Positions 1 to 6,350 of a stretch of 6,407 nucleotides of DNA are shown here, piece after piece. The position numbers and the translations under genes were made by a program. Numbering within the stretch: position 1 is the stretch's first letter; each line of letters starts with the position of its first letter. The stretch comes from Aquifex sp. (GTDB lineage Bacteria; Aquificota; Aquificia; Aquificales; Aquificaceae). Where the stretch lies: assembly GCA_015487405.1 (NCBI GenBank), contig WFPV01000007.1, positions 1 to 6,407 of the forward strand, read 5' to 3'. The notes under the pieces were generated by a model that saw only the letters and a program-made list of their open reading frames with translations, did not search any database and had not been told where the DNA came from.

Positions 1-2899
1 CGGGAAGCTCTTTTAGAGCGTTCTGGATGTATACCACCATCACTATCCCCATCTCCGCGGCTATCCCGAGGAGTGCTAAGAATCCCGCTATGCTCGCTAT
101 GGAGACGTTGTATCCCAGTATATACATAAGGAGAACTCCTCCAAAGGTCGCCACGGGTAGAGTTGCCAGCACGAGGAGGGTCTCAAAGAACCTGTTGAAG
201 GTGAACCAAACGAGAAGGATTATCATCAAAATCACCGAAGGTATTATGATCTTTAAGTCTTCTAAAGCTTTCTTCCAGTATTCAAACTGACCGCTCCACT
301 CGTAGAAGTATCCCTTGGGAAGGGTGAGTTTTTCCTTTAGAGCTTTTTCCGCTCTCTCTATGACCGTTCCCATGTCAAGCTCGGGGTCGGGTGTTATGAA
401 AACGTAGCTGACGAGGAGTCCGTTCTCGGACTTTATGCTGACGGGACTCTCCTTTCTGACGATGTCTGCAACTGCGGAGAGGGGAACTAGTCTGTCTTTC
501 AGAGGTAACATGAGGTTTTCAAGCTCGTAGCGGTAATCTAAGGGAAGTCCGAGGGTTATTCCGTATCTCTCCCTGCCCATTATGAAGGTGGAGATGCGCT
601 TGTTTGCCAGAAGGGTTGCCACCATCTCGTTTATGTCTGCAACTGTCAGTCCGTACCTTTCTAATGCCTCCCTTTTGGGGATTATGTGAATATAACTACC
701 GCTCGCGGTTCTCTCTCCAAAGACGCTCATGATTCCGTCAACGTTTTTTAGAATTTGTTCCATCTTTTGAGCTATCTCATTTAGGGTGTTCACGTCGCTC
801 CCGTATACTTTTATTCCGAGGGGTGTCTGGATTCCCGTGGTAATCATATCTATCCTTCCCTTTATGGGCATGGTCCACATGTTGGAAAGTCCGGGAACGG
901 ATATAGCCTTGTCCATCTCCCTTATGAGCTCCGCGTAGGTGAGGGGTCTTTCTTCGGGGAAGATTTTTCTGAGAATATTCTTGATACCTTCCGGTATGTC
1001 CCAGTTAGAGTAAAACCTTTCAACTTTTACCTTTCTCCATTCCTCTTGAGGCTTTAGGGTTATGAAGGTTTCTATCATGGAGAGCGGTGCGGGGTCGGTT
1101 GCGGTTTCCGCTCTTCCCGCCTTTCCGAGGACGGTCTCAACCTCGGGGAACTGCTTCAGGATTCTGTCCTGAATATTCATTATTCGCAGAATTTCCTGCC
1201 TTGAGACGTTGGGAACAGTGGTAGGCATATACATCAGGCTTCCCTCGTTTAAGGGGGGCATGAACTCCCTTCCGAGCTTCTCGTAGAGGTAAACCGTCGC
1301 AACTCCGAGGAGTATGAAAGAGAGAAGAATCAAGTATCTCAGCTTTATCGCCAGATGGAATATAGGGTCGTATAGCTTTATGAGGAGTTTGACGAGGGGG
1401 TTCTTTTCTTCGGGAGGAATCTTTCCACGAATAAGGTAGTAGGCAAGAGCGGGAACTACTACAACCGAGATTATTGAGGCAAAGAGCATAGAAAGGGTCT
1501 TGGTCGCAACCAGCGGACTAAATAGTTTTCCCGCCTGTCCTTTCAGGGCAAATAGGGGAACAAAAGAAACGGTAACTATTAAAAGGGCAAAGAATATGGG
1601 CTTTCCTACGTCTTGAGCGGAGAGGATTATGGCTTCCTTTAAGGGGTGTCCCTCCTCCAGTCTTCTGTGGATGTTCTCCACGAGCACTATGGCGGCGTCA
1701 ACCATCGTTCCTATGGCTATCGCTATCCCTCCGAGGGACATGATGTTTGAGGTTATGCCGAGGTGGTTCATAGCTATGAAGGTGGTAAGGATGGAAACAA
1801 TCAGGAAGATGATTATCACGAGTGCACTCTGAACGTGGAACAGGAATAGCCCTACTATGGCAAGGACAACTATGCTTTCCTGAATGAGCTTGTGCTTTAG
1901 GTTATCAACCGCACTCTCTATGAGTCTTGAGCGGTCGTAGGCGGTGATAATCTGGACGTCCTCGGGAAGTCCTTTCTTTACCTCTTCTAACTTCTTCTTT
2001 ACTTCCTTTATTACTTTATAGGCATCCGCCCCGTAACGCATTATCACGATTCCCGCCACCGTGTCACCCATTCCGTTGAAGTCCGCGACTCCCATCCTGA
2101 AGGCGGGAACTTCCATAACCTTTGCCACATCCTTAATCCTTATAGGAACTCCGTTTCTGTAAGCCACAACGGTGTTCTCTATCTCCTCCTTGTTCTTGAC
2201 GTATCCGACAGCCCTAACCAGAAACTCCCTTTCGTTAATCTCTATATACTTACCTCCGGTCTCTATGTTGGTTTTCTTGAGAGCGGAATATAGGTCCTTC
2301 AAAGTTAAGCCGTATTGGTAGAGGAGTTCCGGCTTTACGTAGACTCTAAACTCCTTCTCAAATCCCCCGACAGAAGCAACTTCCGCAACGTCGGGAATGG
2401 AGAGGAGTGCATACTTCACGTAGAAGTTCTGGAGTGCCCAGAGCTCGTCTAAACTTCGCTTTTCAGAAACGAGGACGTATTTGTAGACCCATCCCACTCC
2501 CGTTGCGTCGGGTCCCAATTGGACTTCCGCCTCTTCCGGAAGCTGGTTTCTTATGGAGGCGAGCTTCTCAAGAACTCTGCTCCTTGCCCAGTAGAGGTCC
2601 GTCCCGTCTTCAAATATCACAAAAACGAGGGAGAAGTTGGGATAAGAGTATCCCCTCACCGTCTTTACTTTCGGGACTCCCATCATGTTGGAAACAAGGG
2701 GGTAGGTGAGCTGGTCTTCAATGACCTGGGGAACCTGACCAATCCACTTGGAGTAAATGATGACCTGAACGTCGGAGAGGTCTGGAATGGCGTCTATGGG
2801 AGTCTTTTTAAGGGAATAGTATCCGTAAAAGAGTAAGAATATTGTTGCAAACAGTATAGCGACTCTGTTCTCTAAAACGAACCTTGTCAAATAATTCAT
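1..2899 (-). CDS. cusA: CusA/CzcA-family heavy-metal RND efflux pump, Cu(I)/Ag(I) type, 3' end cut by window edge
   Basis: Inner-membrane proton-driven pump that normally works with a membrane-fusion protein and an outer-membrane channel to expel metal from periplasm or cytoplasm. 966 codons are visible. The frame is open to the left edge, which falls 17 residues after E949 in TM10. By comparison with E. coli CusA (1047 residues) about 90 residues, TM11 and TM12, are missing. Visible: TM1 near residues 10-28, first periplasmic domain, TM2-7 (about 337-540), second periplasmic domain, TM8-10. The TM4 motif MVDAAIVLVEN with D401 matches the Cu/Ag (HME4-like) subgroup rather than the DFGxxxDGA of Zn/Co/Cd pumps. 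M558, M608 and M685 align with the CusA copper-site methionines M573, M623 and M672. D401 and E949 match proton-relay residues D405 and E939. The start at ATG 2897-2899 is fixed by a strong GGAGG. It is the first gene of its transcription unit here, with no cusB or cusC upstream. Family certain, metal specificity likely. Confidence 0.95.
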   Translation of the reverse strand, partial: MNYLTRFVLENRVAILFATIFLLFYGYYSLKKTPIDAIPDLSDVQVIIYSKWIGQVPQVIEDQLTYPLVSNMMGVPKVKTVRGYSYPNFSLVFVIFEDGTDLYWARSRVLEKLASIRNQLPEEAEVQLGPDATGVGWVYKYVLVSEKRSLDELWALQNFYVKYALLSIPDVAEVASVGGFEKEFRVYVKPELLYQYGLTLKDLYSALKKTNIETGGKYIEINEREFLVRAVGYVKNKEEIENTVVAYRNGVPIRIKDVAKVMEVPAFRMGVADFNGMGDTVAGIVIMRYGADAYKVIKEVKKKLEEVKKGLPEDVQIITAYDRSRLIESAVDNLKHKLIQESIVVLAIVGLFLFHVQSALVIIIFLIVSILTTFIAMNHLGITSNIMSLGGIAIAIGTMVDAAIVLVENIHRRLEEGHPLKEAIILSAQDVGKPIFFALLIVTVSFVPLFALKGQAGKLFSPLVATKTLSMLFASIISVVVVPALAYYLIRGKIPPEEKNPLVKLLIKLYDPIFHLAIKLRYLILLSFILLGVATVYLYEKLGREFMPPLNEGSLMYMPTTVPNVSRQEILRIMNIQDRILKQFPEVETVLGKAGRAETATDPAPLSMIETFITLKPQEEWRKVKVERFYSNWDIPEGIKNILRKIFPEERPLTYAELIREMDKAISVPGLSNMWTMPIKGRIDMITTGIQTPLGIKVYGSDVNTLNEIAQKMEQILKNVDGIMSVFGERTASGSYIHIIPKREALERYGLTVADINEMVATLLANKRISTFIMGRERYGITLGLPLDYRYELENLMLPLKDRLVPLSAVADIVRKESPVSIKSENGLLVSYVFITPDPELDMGTVIERAEKALKEKLTLPKGYFYEWSGQFEYWKKALEDLKIIIPSVILMIILLVWFTFNRFFETLLVLATLPVATFGGVLLMYILGYNVSIASIAGFLALLGIAAEMGIVMVVYIQNALKELP

Positions 2900-2907
2900 G
2901 GCTTTAT

Positions 2908-2912
2908 CCTCC
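2908..2912 (-). promoter_or_regulatory. Ribosome binding site of cusA
   Basis: GGAGG on the minus strand, 8 bases before the ATG at 2899. It lies in the 30-base gap between the two divergent start codons and supports this start over any internal one. Because it sits so close to the plus-strand coiled-coil gene, any promoter for cusA must lie inside that gene or further right. Confidence 0.8.
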
Positions 2913-2929
2913 GGGATATATTGTTCTGT

Positions 2930-3331
2930 ATGGGGGTTTTTGAAGAGATAAGAAACTGGCTCTCTCCAGAAATAAAGGAGTTAAAAACTCGCCTTGAGAA
3001 GTTAGAGGGGGAGGTTACTAAGGTAGAGAAGAAATCACAGGAAATTGACGACATAAAGGAAAGACTTGCAGTCCTTGAAACGTTAACTACGAATATTCTA
3101 AGTGAAGTTAAAGATATAAAGAAAAGCCAGCGGAGTTCAGAAGACAGATTAACAGCCCTTGAAGTTGAAGTTAGGGAAATAAAGAGAAGCCAACTGAAGA
3201 CGGAAGAGAAGCTCTCAGAAATTTTTAAGATGCTCCTTGAAATCGTAAAACTAATAACACGCTTGGAAGATAAGTTAGAACTTGAGAGAAGAGTAGAAAG
3301 GCTGGAAGAAGAGGTTTTCAAGAAGAAGTAA
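2930..3331 (+). CDS. Small coiled-coil protein of unknown function (133 aa)
   Basis: I do not recognise a named family. The protein opens with a short segment MGVFEEIRNWLSPEIKEL, then is almost continuously charged and helical (Lys/Glu/Arg with Leu/Ile/Val at heptad spacing) from about residue 14 to the end, RLEEEVFKKK. It has no signal peptide, membrane segment, Cys or His, so direct metal binding is unlikely; it is probably a cytoplasmic rod or oligomer. Residues 59-79 and 80-100 form a tandem 21-residue (three-heptad) repeat. A TTG at 2921 would add MFC; I prefer the ATG at 2930, although neither has a convincing Shine-Dalgarno. It is the only plus-strand gene, 30 bases from the cusA start and 1 base from the copB stop. 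The opposite strand is also open here but encodes a Ser/Phe-rich composition typical of an antisense shadow of Lys/Glu codons. Real gene probable, function unknown. Confidence 0.75.
   Translation: MGVFEEIRNWLSPEIKELKTRLEKLEGEVTKVEKKSQEIDDIKERLAVLETLTTNILSEVKDIKKSQRSSEDRLTALEVEVREIKRSQLKTEEKLSEIFKMLLEIVKLITRLEDKLELERRVERLEEEVFKKK
3104..3229 (+). repeat. Tandem 63-base coding repeat (two 21-residue units)
   Basis: Units 3104-3166 and 3167-3229 both begin GAAGTT and encode EVKDIKKSQ... and EVREIKRSQ..., followed by similar acidic/basic stretches (SSEDRLTALE and KTEEKLSEIF). The period of 63 bases is exactly three heptads, so duplication lengthens the coiled coil without breaking register. A looser relative, EVTKVEKKSQ, starts 31 residues earlier and is out of heptad phase. 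The copies differ at many third positions, so the duplication is old rather than a recent slippage event. Confidence 0.7.
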
Positions 3332-3332
3332 C

Positions 3333-5357
3333 TCATTCTAACTTCCCCTTCATTAGCATCGCATTCAGGGCAACTATCACAGTGCTCGCACTCATAAGAA
3401 CCGCTCCCACCGCAGGCTGGAGAACTACTCCGAAGGGAACTCCCAAGCCAGCCGCGAGGGGAATAGCCACAACGTTGTATCCCACAGCCCAGAAGAGGTT
3501 TTGAATCATCTTTTTAACTGTTAGGTATGAAAGCTTAATAACTCTAACCACATCTTCGGGATTGCTCTTTACAAGAATTACGTCTCCACTCTCTAAGGCT
3601 ATCTGAGTTCCCGCTCCTATGGCTATGCCTACGTCTGCTTGAGTGAGAGCTGGAGCGTCGTTTATTCCATCTCCCACCATAGCAACCTTGTAGCCTTTCT
3701 CTTGAAGCTCCTTCACCTTTTGAGCCTTCTCGTGGGGAAGGACGCGAGCGTAGAACTCTTCTATACCGAGCTCTTTAGCTACCGCCTCGGCTACTTTCTC
3801 GCTGTCTCCTGTAATCATAACTACCTTCTTTCGCATGTCCTTCAACTGTCTTACTGCCTCGTAGGATTCCTTCCTTATCCTGTCAGAAAGAGCTACGATT
3901 CCTGTTAACTTTCCATCAATAGCCACAAAAATCACACTCTTTCCTTGAGCTTCAAGCTCCCGAGCCTCCCTAAGAAGCTCCTCGTCCGTAACAACTCCGA
4001 GCTTCTTAAGAAAGCTAATGTTTCCTATTACCACTTCGTGGTTTTTTACCTTCCCCTTAACTCCCTTTCCGGGGAAGGCTTTAAAGTCCTTAACTTTCTG
4101 CGGAGTTATTCCGTGCTTTTTACCGTATTCCACCACTGCCCTTCCTATGGAATGCTCGGAGAGAGCCTCAAGGCTAACAACCGATTTTAAGAACTCCTTA
4201 ATGTCCATCTTTGCAATAATGTCAGAAACACTCAGCTTCCCTTCCGTCAATGTTCCCGTTTTATCAAAAAGGACAACGTTAACGTCCTTCGCAACTTCTA
4301 AGGCGACTCTGTTTCTGAAGAGGATTCCCCTCCTCGCGGAGTAAGAGGTAGCTATTGATACAACAAGCGGGATAGCTATACCGAGGGCGTGGGGACAGGC
4401 TATAACCATTGTGGTGACAGCTCTTTCCACGGCAAAACGTGTATCGTAGCCGAAGAGCTTCCAGAGGATAAAGGAAATAAAGCTTACGGAAACTGCGATT
4501 ATCGTAAGGTAGAAAGCCGCCCTGTCAGATAGGTTCTGGAGCTTCGTTTTACTCTCTTGAGCTTCCTTCACAAGTCTGAGAACTTGACTAAGGTAGGTTT
4601 CCTTTCCTACTTTTTCAACCTGGACTTTCAACGAGCCGTCAAGGGCTATTGAGCCTCCGATTACCTTACTTCCGGGCTTCTTTAAAACGGGCTTACTCTC
4701 ACCGGTCAGGAGACTTTCATCCACGAGAGCTTGCCCTTCTACAACGACTCCGTCGGAGGGAATTTTTTCACCGGGCTTCACAAGAACAATGTCACCGGGC
4801 TTTAGCTTATCAACTGAAACGTCTATTACTTCTCCGTTCTTTACAAGGTGAGCGGTATGAGGTATTAACTTGACAAGCTCCTCAAGGGCTTTCCCCGCTC
4901 CGAGCAGGGATTTCATCTCTACAAGGTGTCCCCAGAGCATCACCGTTATGAGAGATGTAAGCTCCCAGAAGAACTCCTTTCCCCCGAAGAAGAAGGCATA
5001 AAGGCTGTAGAAGTAAGCGACGGATACGGCAAGAGCCACGAGCGTCATCATCCCCGGCTTTTTCTTCTTCAGCTCTTCTACCATTCCCTTGAGGAAAAAG
5101 CTCCCACCGTAAAGGAAGACAACCGTTGATAAAACAGGAGGAATGAACTCACTTCCCTTAAATTCCGGAGGTGAGATGTGTAGGAGCTTTTGTATAGTTT
5201 CCGAGTATAGGACAACGGGAACGGTTAAAATCGTGGAGACTATGGCTCTCCGTTTGATGTCCTGTATGTGCTTTAAGTGATGGGTATGTTCTTTTTGAGG
5301 CTTTTTCTCTTTATGTTCGTGCTCCAAGTGTTTGTAATGATGATGTTCGTGATGCAT
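3333..5357 (-). CDS. copB: Copper-transporting P1B-type ATPase, CPH (CopB/P1B-3) class, His-rich N-terminus
   Basis: ATP-driven exporter of copper (Cu2+, possibly Cu+/Ag+) from the cytoplasm, 674 residues, complete. Residues 1-30 hold 12 histidines and replace the usual CxxC heavy-metal-associated domains, of which there are none. In order: TM1-2 with the Gly-Gly kink G84-G85, TM3-4, actuator domain with TGES 218-221, TM5-6 with CPH at 321-323, phosphorylation motif DKTGT with D365, nucleotide-binding domain with SEHS 400-403 and GKGVKG near 430, ITGDS 515-519, GDGINDAP 562-569, then TM7 (WxxxYN, Y627 N628) and TM8 (MSxST 655-659). CPH with the YN and MSxST signatures fits P1B-3; CopA-type pumps have CPC. 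HP motif proline is replaced by S403. The stop lies 1 base from the stop of the opposing coiled-coil gene. Starts 10 bases after the NosL-like gene, so probably co-transcribed with it. Class is confident; the exact ion is inferred. Confidence 0.96.
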   Translation of the reverse strand: MHHEHHHYKHLEHEHKEKKPQKEHTHHLKHIQDIKRRAIVSTILTVPVVLYSETIQKLLHISPPEFKGSEFIPPVLSTVVFLYGGSFFLKGMVEELKKKKPGMMTLVALAVSVAYFYSLYAFFFGGKEFFWELTSLITVMLWGHLVEMKSLLGAGKALEELVKLIPHTAHLVKNGEVIDVSVDKLKPGDIVLVKPGEKIPSDGVVVEGQALVDESLLTGESKPVLKKPGSKVIGGSIALDGSLKVQVEKVGKETYLSQVLRLVKEAQESKTKLQNLSDRAAFYLTIIAVSVSFISFILWKLFGYDTRFAVERAVTTMVIACPHALGIAIPLVVSIATSYSARRGILFRNRVALEVAKDVNVVLFDKTGTLTEGKLSVSDIIAKMDIKEFLKSVVSLEALSEHSIGRAVVEYGKKHGITPQKVKDFKAFPGKGVKGKVKNHEVVIGNISFLKKLGVVTDEELLREARELEAQGKSVIFVAIDGKLTGIVALSDRIRKESYEAVRQLKDMRKKVVMITGDSEKVAEAVAKELGIEEFYARVLPHEKAQKVKELQEKGYKVAMVGDGINDAPALTQADVGIAIGAGTQIALESGDVILVKSNPEDVVRVIKLSYLTVKKMIQNLFWAVGYNVVAIPLAAGLGVPFGVVLQPAVGAVLMSASTVIVALNAMLMKGKLE

Positions 5358-5365
5358 GTTAATAA

Positions 5366-5369
5366 CCTC
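5366..5369 (-). promoter_or_regulatory. Ribosome binding site of copB
   Basis: GAGG, 8 bases before the copB ATG at 5357, overlaps the TGA stop (5368-5370) of the NosL-like gene. A terminating ribosome would cover this site, which suggests coupled translation of the two genes. Confidence 0.65.
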
Positions 5370-5820
5370 AGTGGCTGTGTTTCATACCGCCGTGCCCCAT
5401 GTCCATATCCAGCTCCTTTAGAAACTCAAGCGTTAGTTCCGAAGCCCTATAAACCTTCTTTCCCTTTGCGAACTTCTTAGCACTCAATAGACTCTTGAAA
5501 GGAGCGAGGTCTTTGCCCATAGGACCTTCTTCAATGAGCACGTAGTAGGCTCTCTTTCCGTCTATCCACTTTCCCGTAGAGAAGTCCTTAACCCAGACCT
5601 CAGCTACCTTATCTTTGTTCTCAAGCCAGTATCTCAGGGCGTGCTTCGGAGATTCGGTGAATAGATATTTTCCGTTTTTGAGTTTTATCTGAGAGGTAAA
5701 CTTTGGGTCCGTTAAGGCATCCATGCCACAGACTACACACTTTGCCCCTTTAGGAACTTCCGTAGGTTGAGCAAACAACAGGGCTACAAAAATTCCTAAG
5801 ATGCTTAAAATTGCTCTCAT
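5368..5820 (-). CDS. Secreted NosL-like copper-binding protein with Met/His-rich tail
   Basis: 150 residues. Residues 1-17 form a signal peptide with likely cleavage near A17/Q18. There is no lipobox cysteine, so unlike classical NosL it should be soluble in the periplasm. CVVCGM at 28-33 is the NosL-type copper site, and GPMGKDLAPF at 99-108 followed by SAKKFAKGKKV matches the NosL pattern MGxxLxPFxxxxxAxxFA. The tail 138-150 (DMDMGHGGMKHSH) adds four Met/His-type clusters and looks like a further copper ligand. NosL normally escorts Cu(I) to nitrous oxide reductase; no nosZ or other nos gene is in this window, and the neighbours are a copper ATPase and a CusA pump, so a role in periplasmic copper capture or hand-over is inferred. 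The ATG overlaps the TGA of the preceding gene (ATGA) and is preceded by GGGGGTGA. Family assignment good, role inferred. Confidence 0.88.
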   Translation of the reverse strand: MRAILSILGIFVALLFAQPTEVPKGAKCVVCGMDALTDPKFTSQIKLKNGKYLFTESPKHALRYWLENKDKVAEVWVKDFSTGKWIDGKRAYYVLIEEGPMGKDLAPFKSLLSAKKFAKGKKVYRASELTLEFLKELDMDMGHGGMKHSH

Positions 5821-6350
5821 CTTTTCACCCCCACGCCGTAGTCGTAAACGAGGATTCCACCGAGGTTTCCTTGAAGGAGCAGTAAAACAACTCCAACAAA
5901 AAGAAGGATTAAGTAAAGTGTTCTGAAGACGCCTTTCGGCGTAATTAAGTAAAGAATTCTTAAAAGTAGAATTACCGCAAAGATTATCGCGAGTATTATT
6001 CCAAGAGTTTCGTGGTTGTGAAGGACTTCTAAAGCTTCACTGCTGATTGGCAAGGTTTCTATGCTTTCGTGGACAATGTATCCCGTAACGGAAGCTGAGA
6101 TTACACTTATTGAGCTAAGGAGAATGCTTAGAAACTCTACTCCGTCAGTAGCTTTCTTACGGAGAATGTAAAAGAGCTCCAAAATAAGGGTAAAAACCGG
6201 CAATGCTATGGCAAAGTGAACCACGGGAGGGTGAATCTTAACGATTTCGGGATAGGTAACTTTTTCTACGCTCTCTTTTACAGCCTGAGGCTCGTGGGAA
6301 AATGCTAAGGTTATACCAAGAAGTAAAAATAAATAAGTGTAAGCCCTCAC
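5817..6350 (-). CDS. DUF2231-type four-helix membrane protein
   Basis: 177 residues from a GTG start. Residues 1-18 form a hydrophobic signal peptide or anchor ending LAFS/H. Four further membrane helices follow near 43-63, 73-93, 115-136 and 141-160. The core HPPVVHFAIALP (40-51), the TGYIVH in helix 2 (H94), HNHETLG (111-117) before helix 3, and the terminal GGILVYDYGVGV (164-175) are the hallmark pattern of DUF2231 membrane proteins, whose biochemical function I do not know. The histidines H40, H45, H94, H111 and H113 cluster at helix ends and could bind haem or metal; that is inference. Its stop overlaps the NosL-like start by 4 bases and its GTG overlaps the upstream stop by 4 bases (GTGA), so it is firmly part of the copper operon. 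GTG is chosen because AGGAG lies 8 bases upstream and a signal peptide follows at once. Confidence 0.85.
   Translation of the reverse strand: MRAYTYLFLLLGITLAFSHEPQAVKESVEKVTYPEIVKIHPPVVHFAIALPVFTLILELFYILRKKATDGVEFLSILLSSISVISASVTGYIVHESIETLPISSEALEVLHNHETLGIILAIIFAVILLLRILYLITPKGVFRTLYLILLFVGVVLLLLQGNLGGILVYDYGVGVKR
5825..5832 (-). promoter_or_regulatory. Ribosome binding site of the NosL-like gene
   Basis: GGGGGTGA differs by one base from the consensus GGAGGTGA. It lies inside the last codons of the DUF2231 gene, 4 bases before the ATG at 5820, and supports this start. Confidence 0.6.

Noticed and set aside
2407..2836. Plus-strand open frames inside cusA (also at 27-290 and 1629-1832)
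   Set aside because: They lie antisense to well-conserved RND residues, have Arg/Pro/Ser-biased compositions, no RBS and no family resemblance.
1..2899. Frameshift or internal stop in the RND pump gene
   Set aside because: The frame reads continuously, and residue numbers computed from base positions agree with the translated motifs from start to edge; the gene is cut only by the window.
2915..2945. Minus-strand promoter for cusA (TTCAAA, 17-base spacer, ATATAT)
   Set aside because: Both boxes are weak, and transcription would begin at or past the cusA ribosome binding site.
2896..3336. Minus-strand open frame of 146 codons opposite the coiled-coil gene
   Set aside because: Its product is a low-complexity Ser/Phe/Leu string that mirrors Glu/Lys/Leu codons on the other strand, it overlaps the cusA start and RBS, and it has no domain.
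3290..3380. Terminator between the convergent coiled-coil and copB genes
   Set aside because: Only one base separates the stops, and I see no GC-rich hairpin with a T run on either strand.
3639..4344. Plus-strand open frames inside copB (also at 4649-4873, 4926-5129 and 5277-5480)
   Set aside because: They are antisense to essential P-type ATPase motifs and show no protein-like features.
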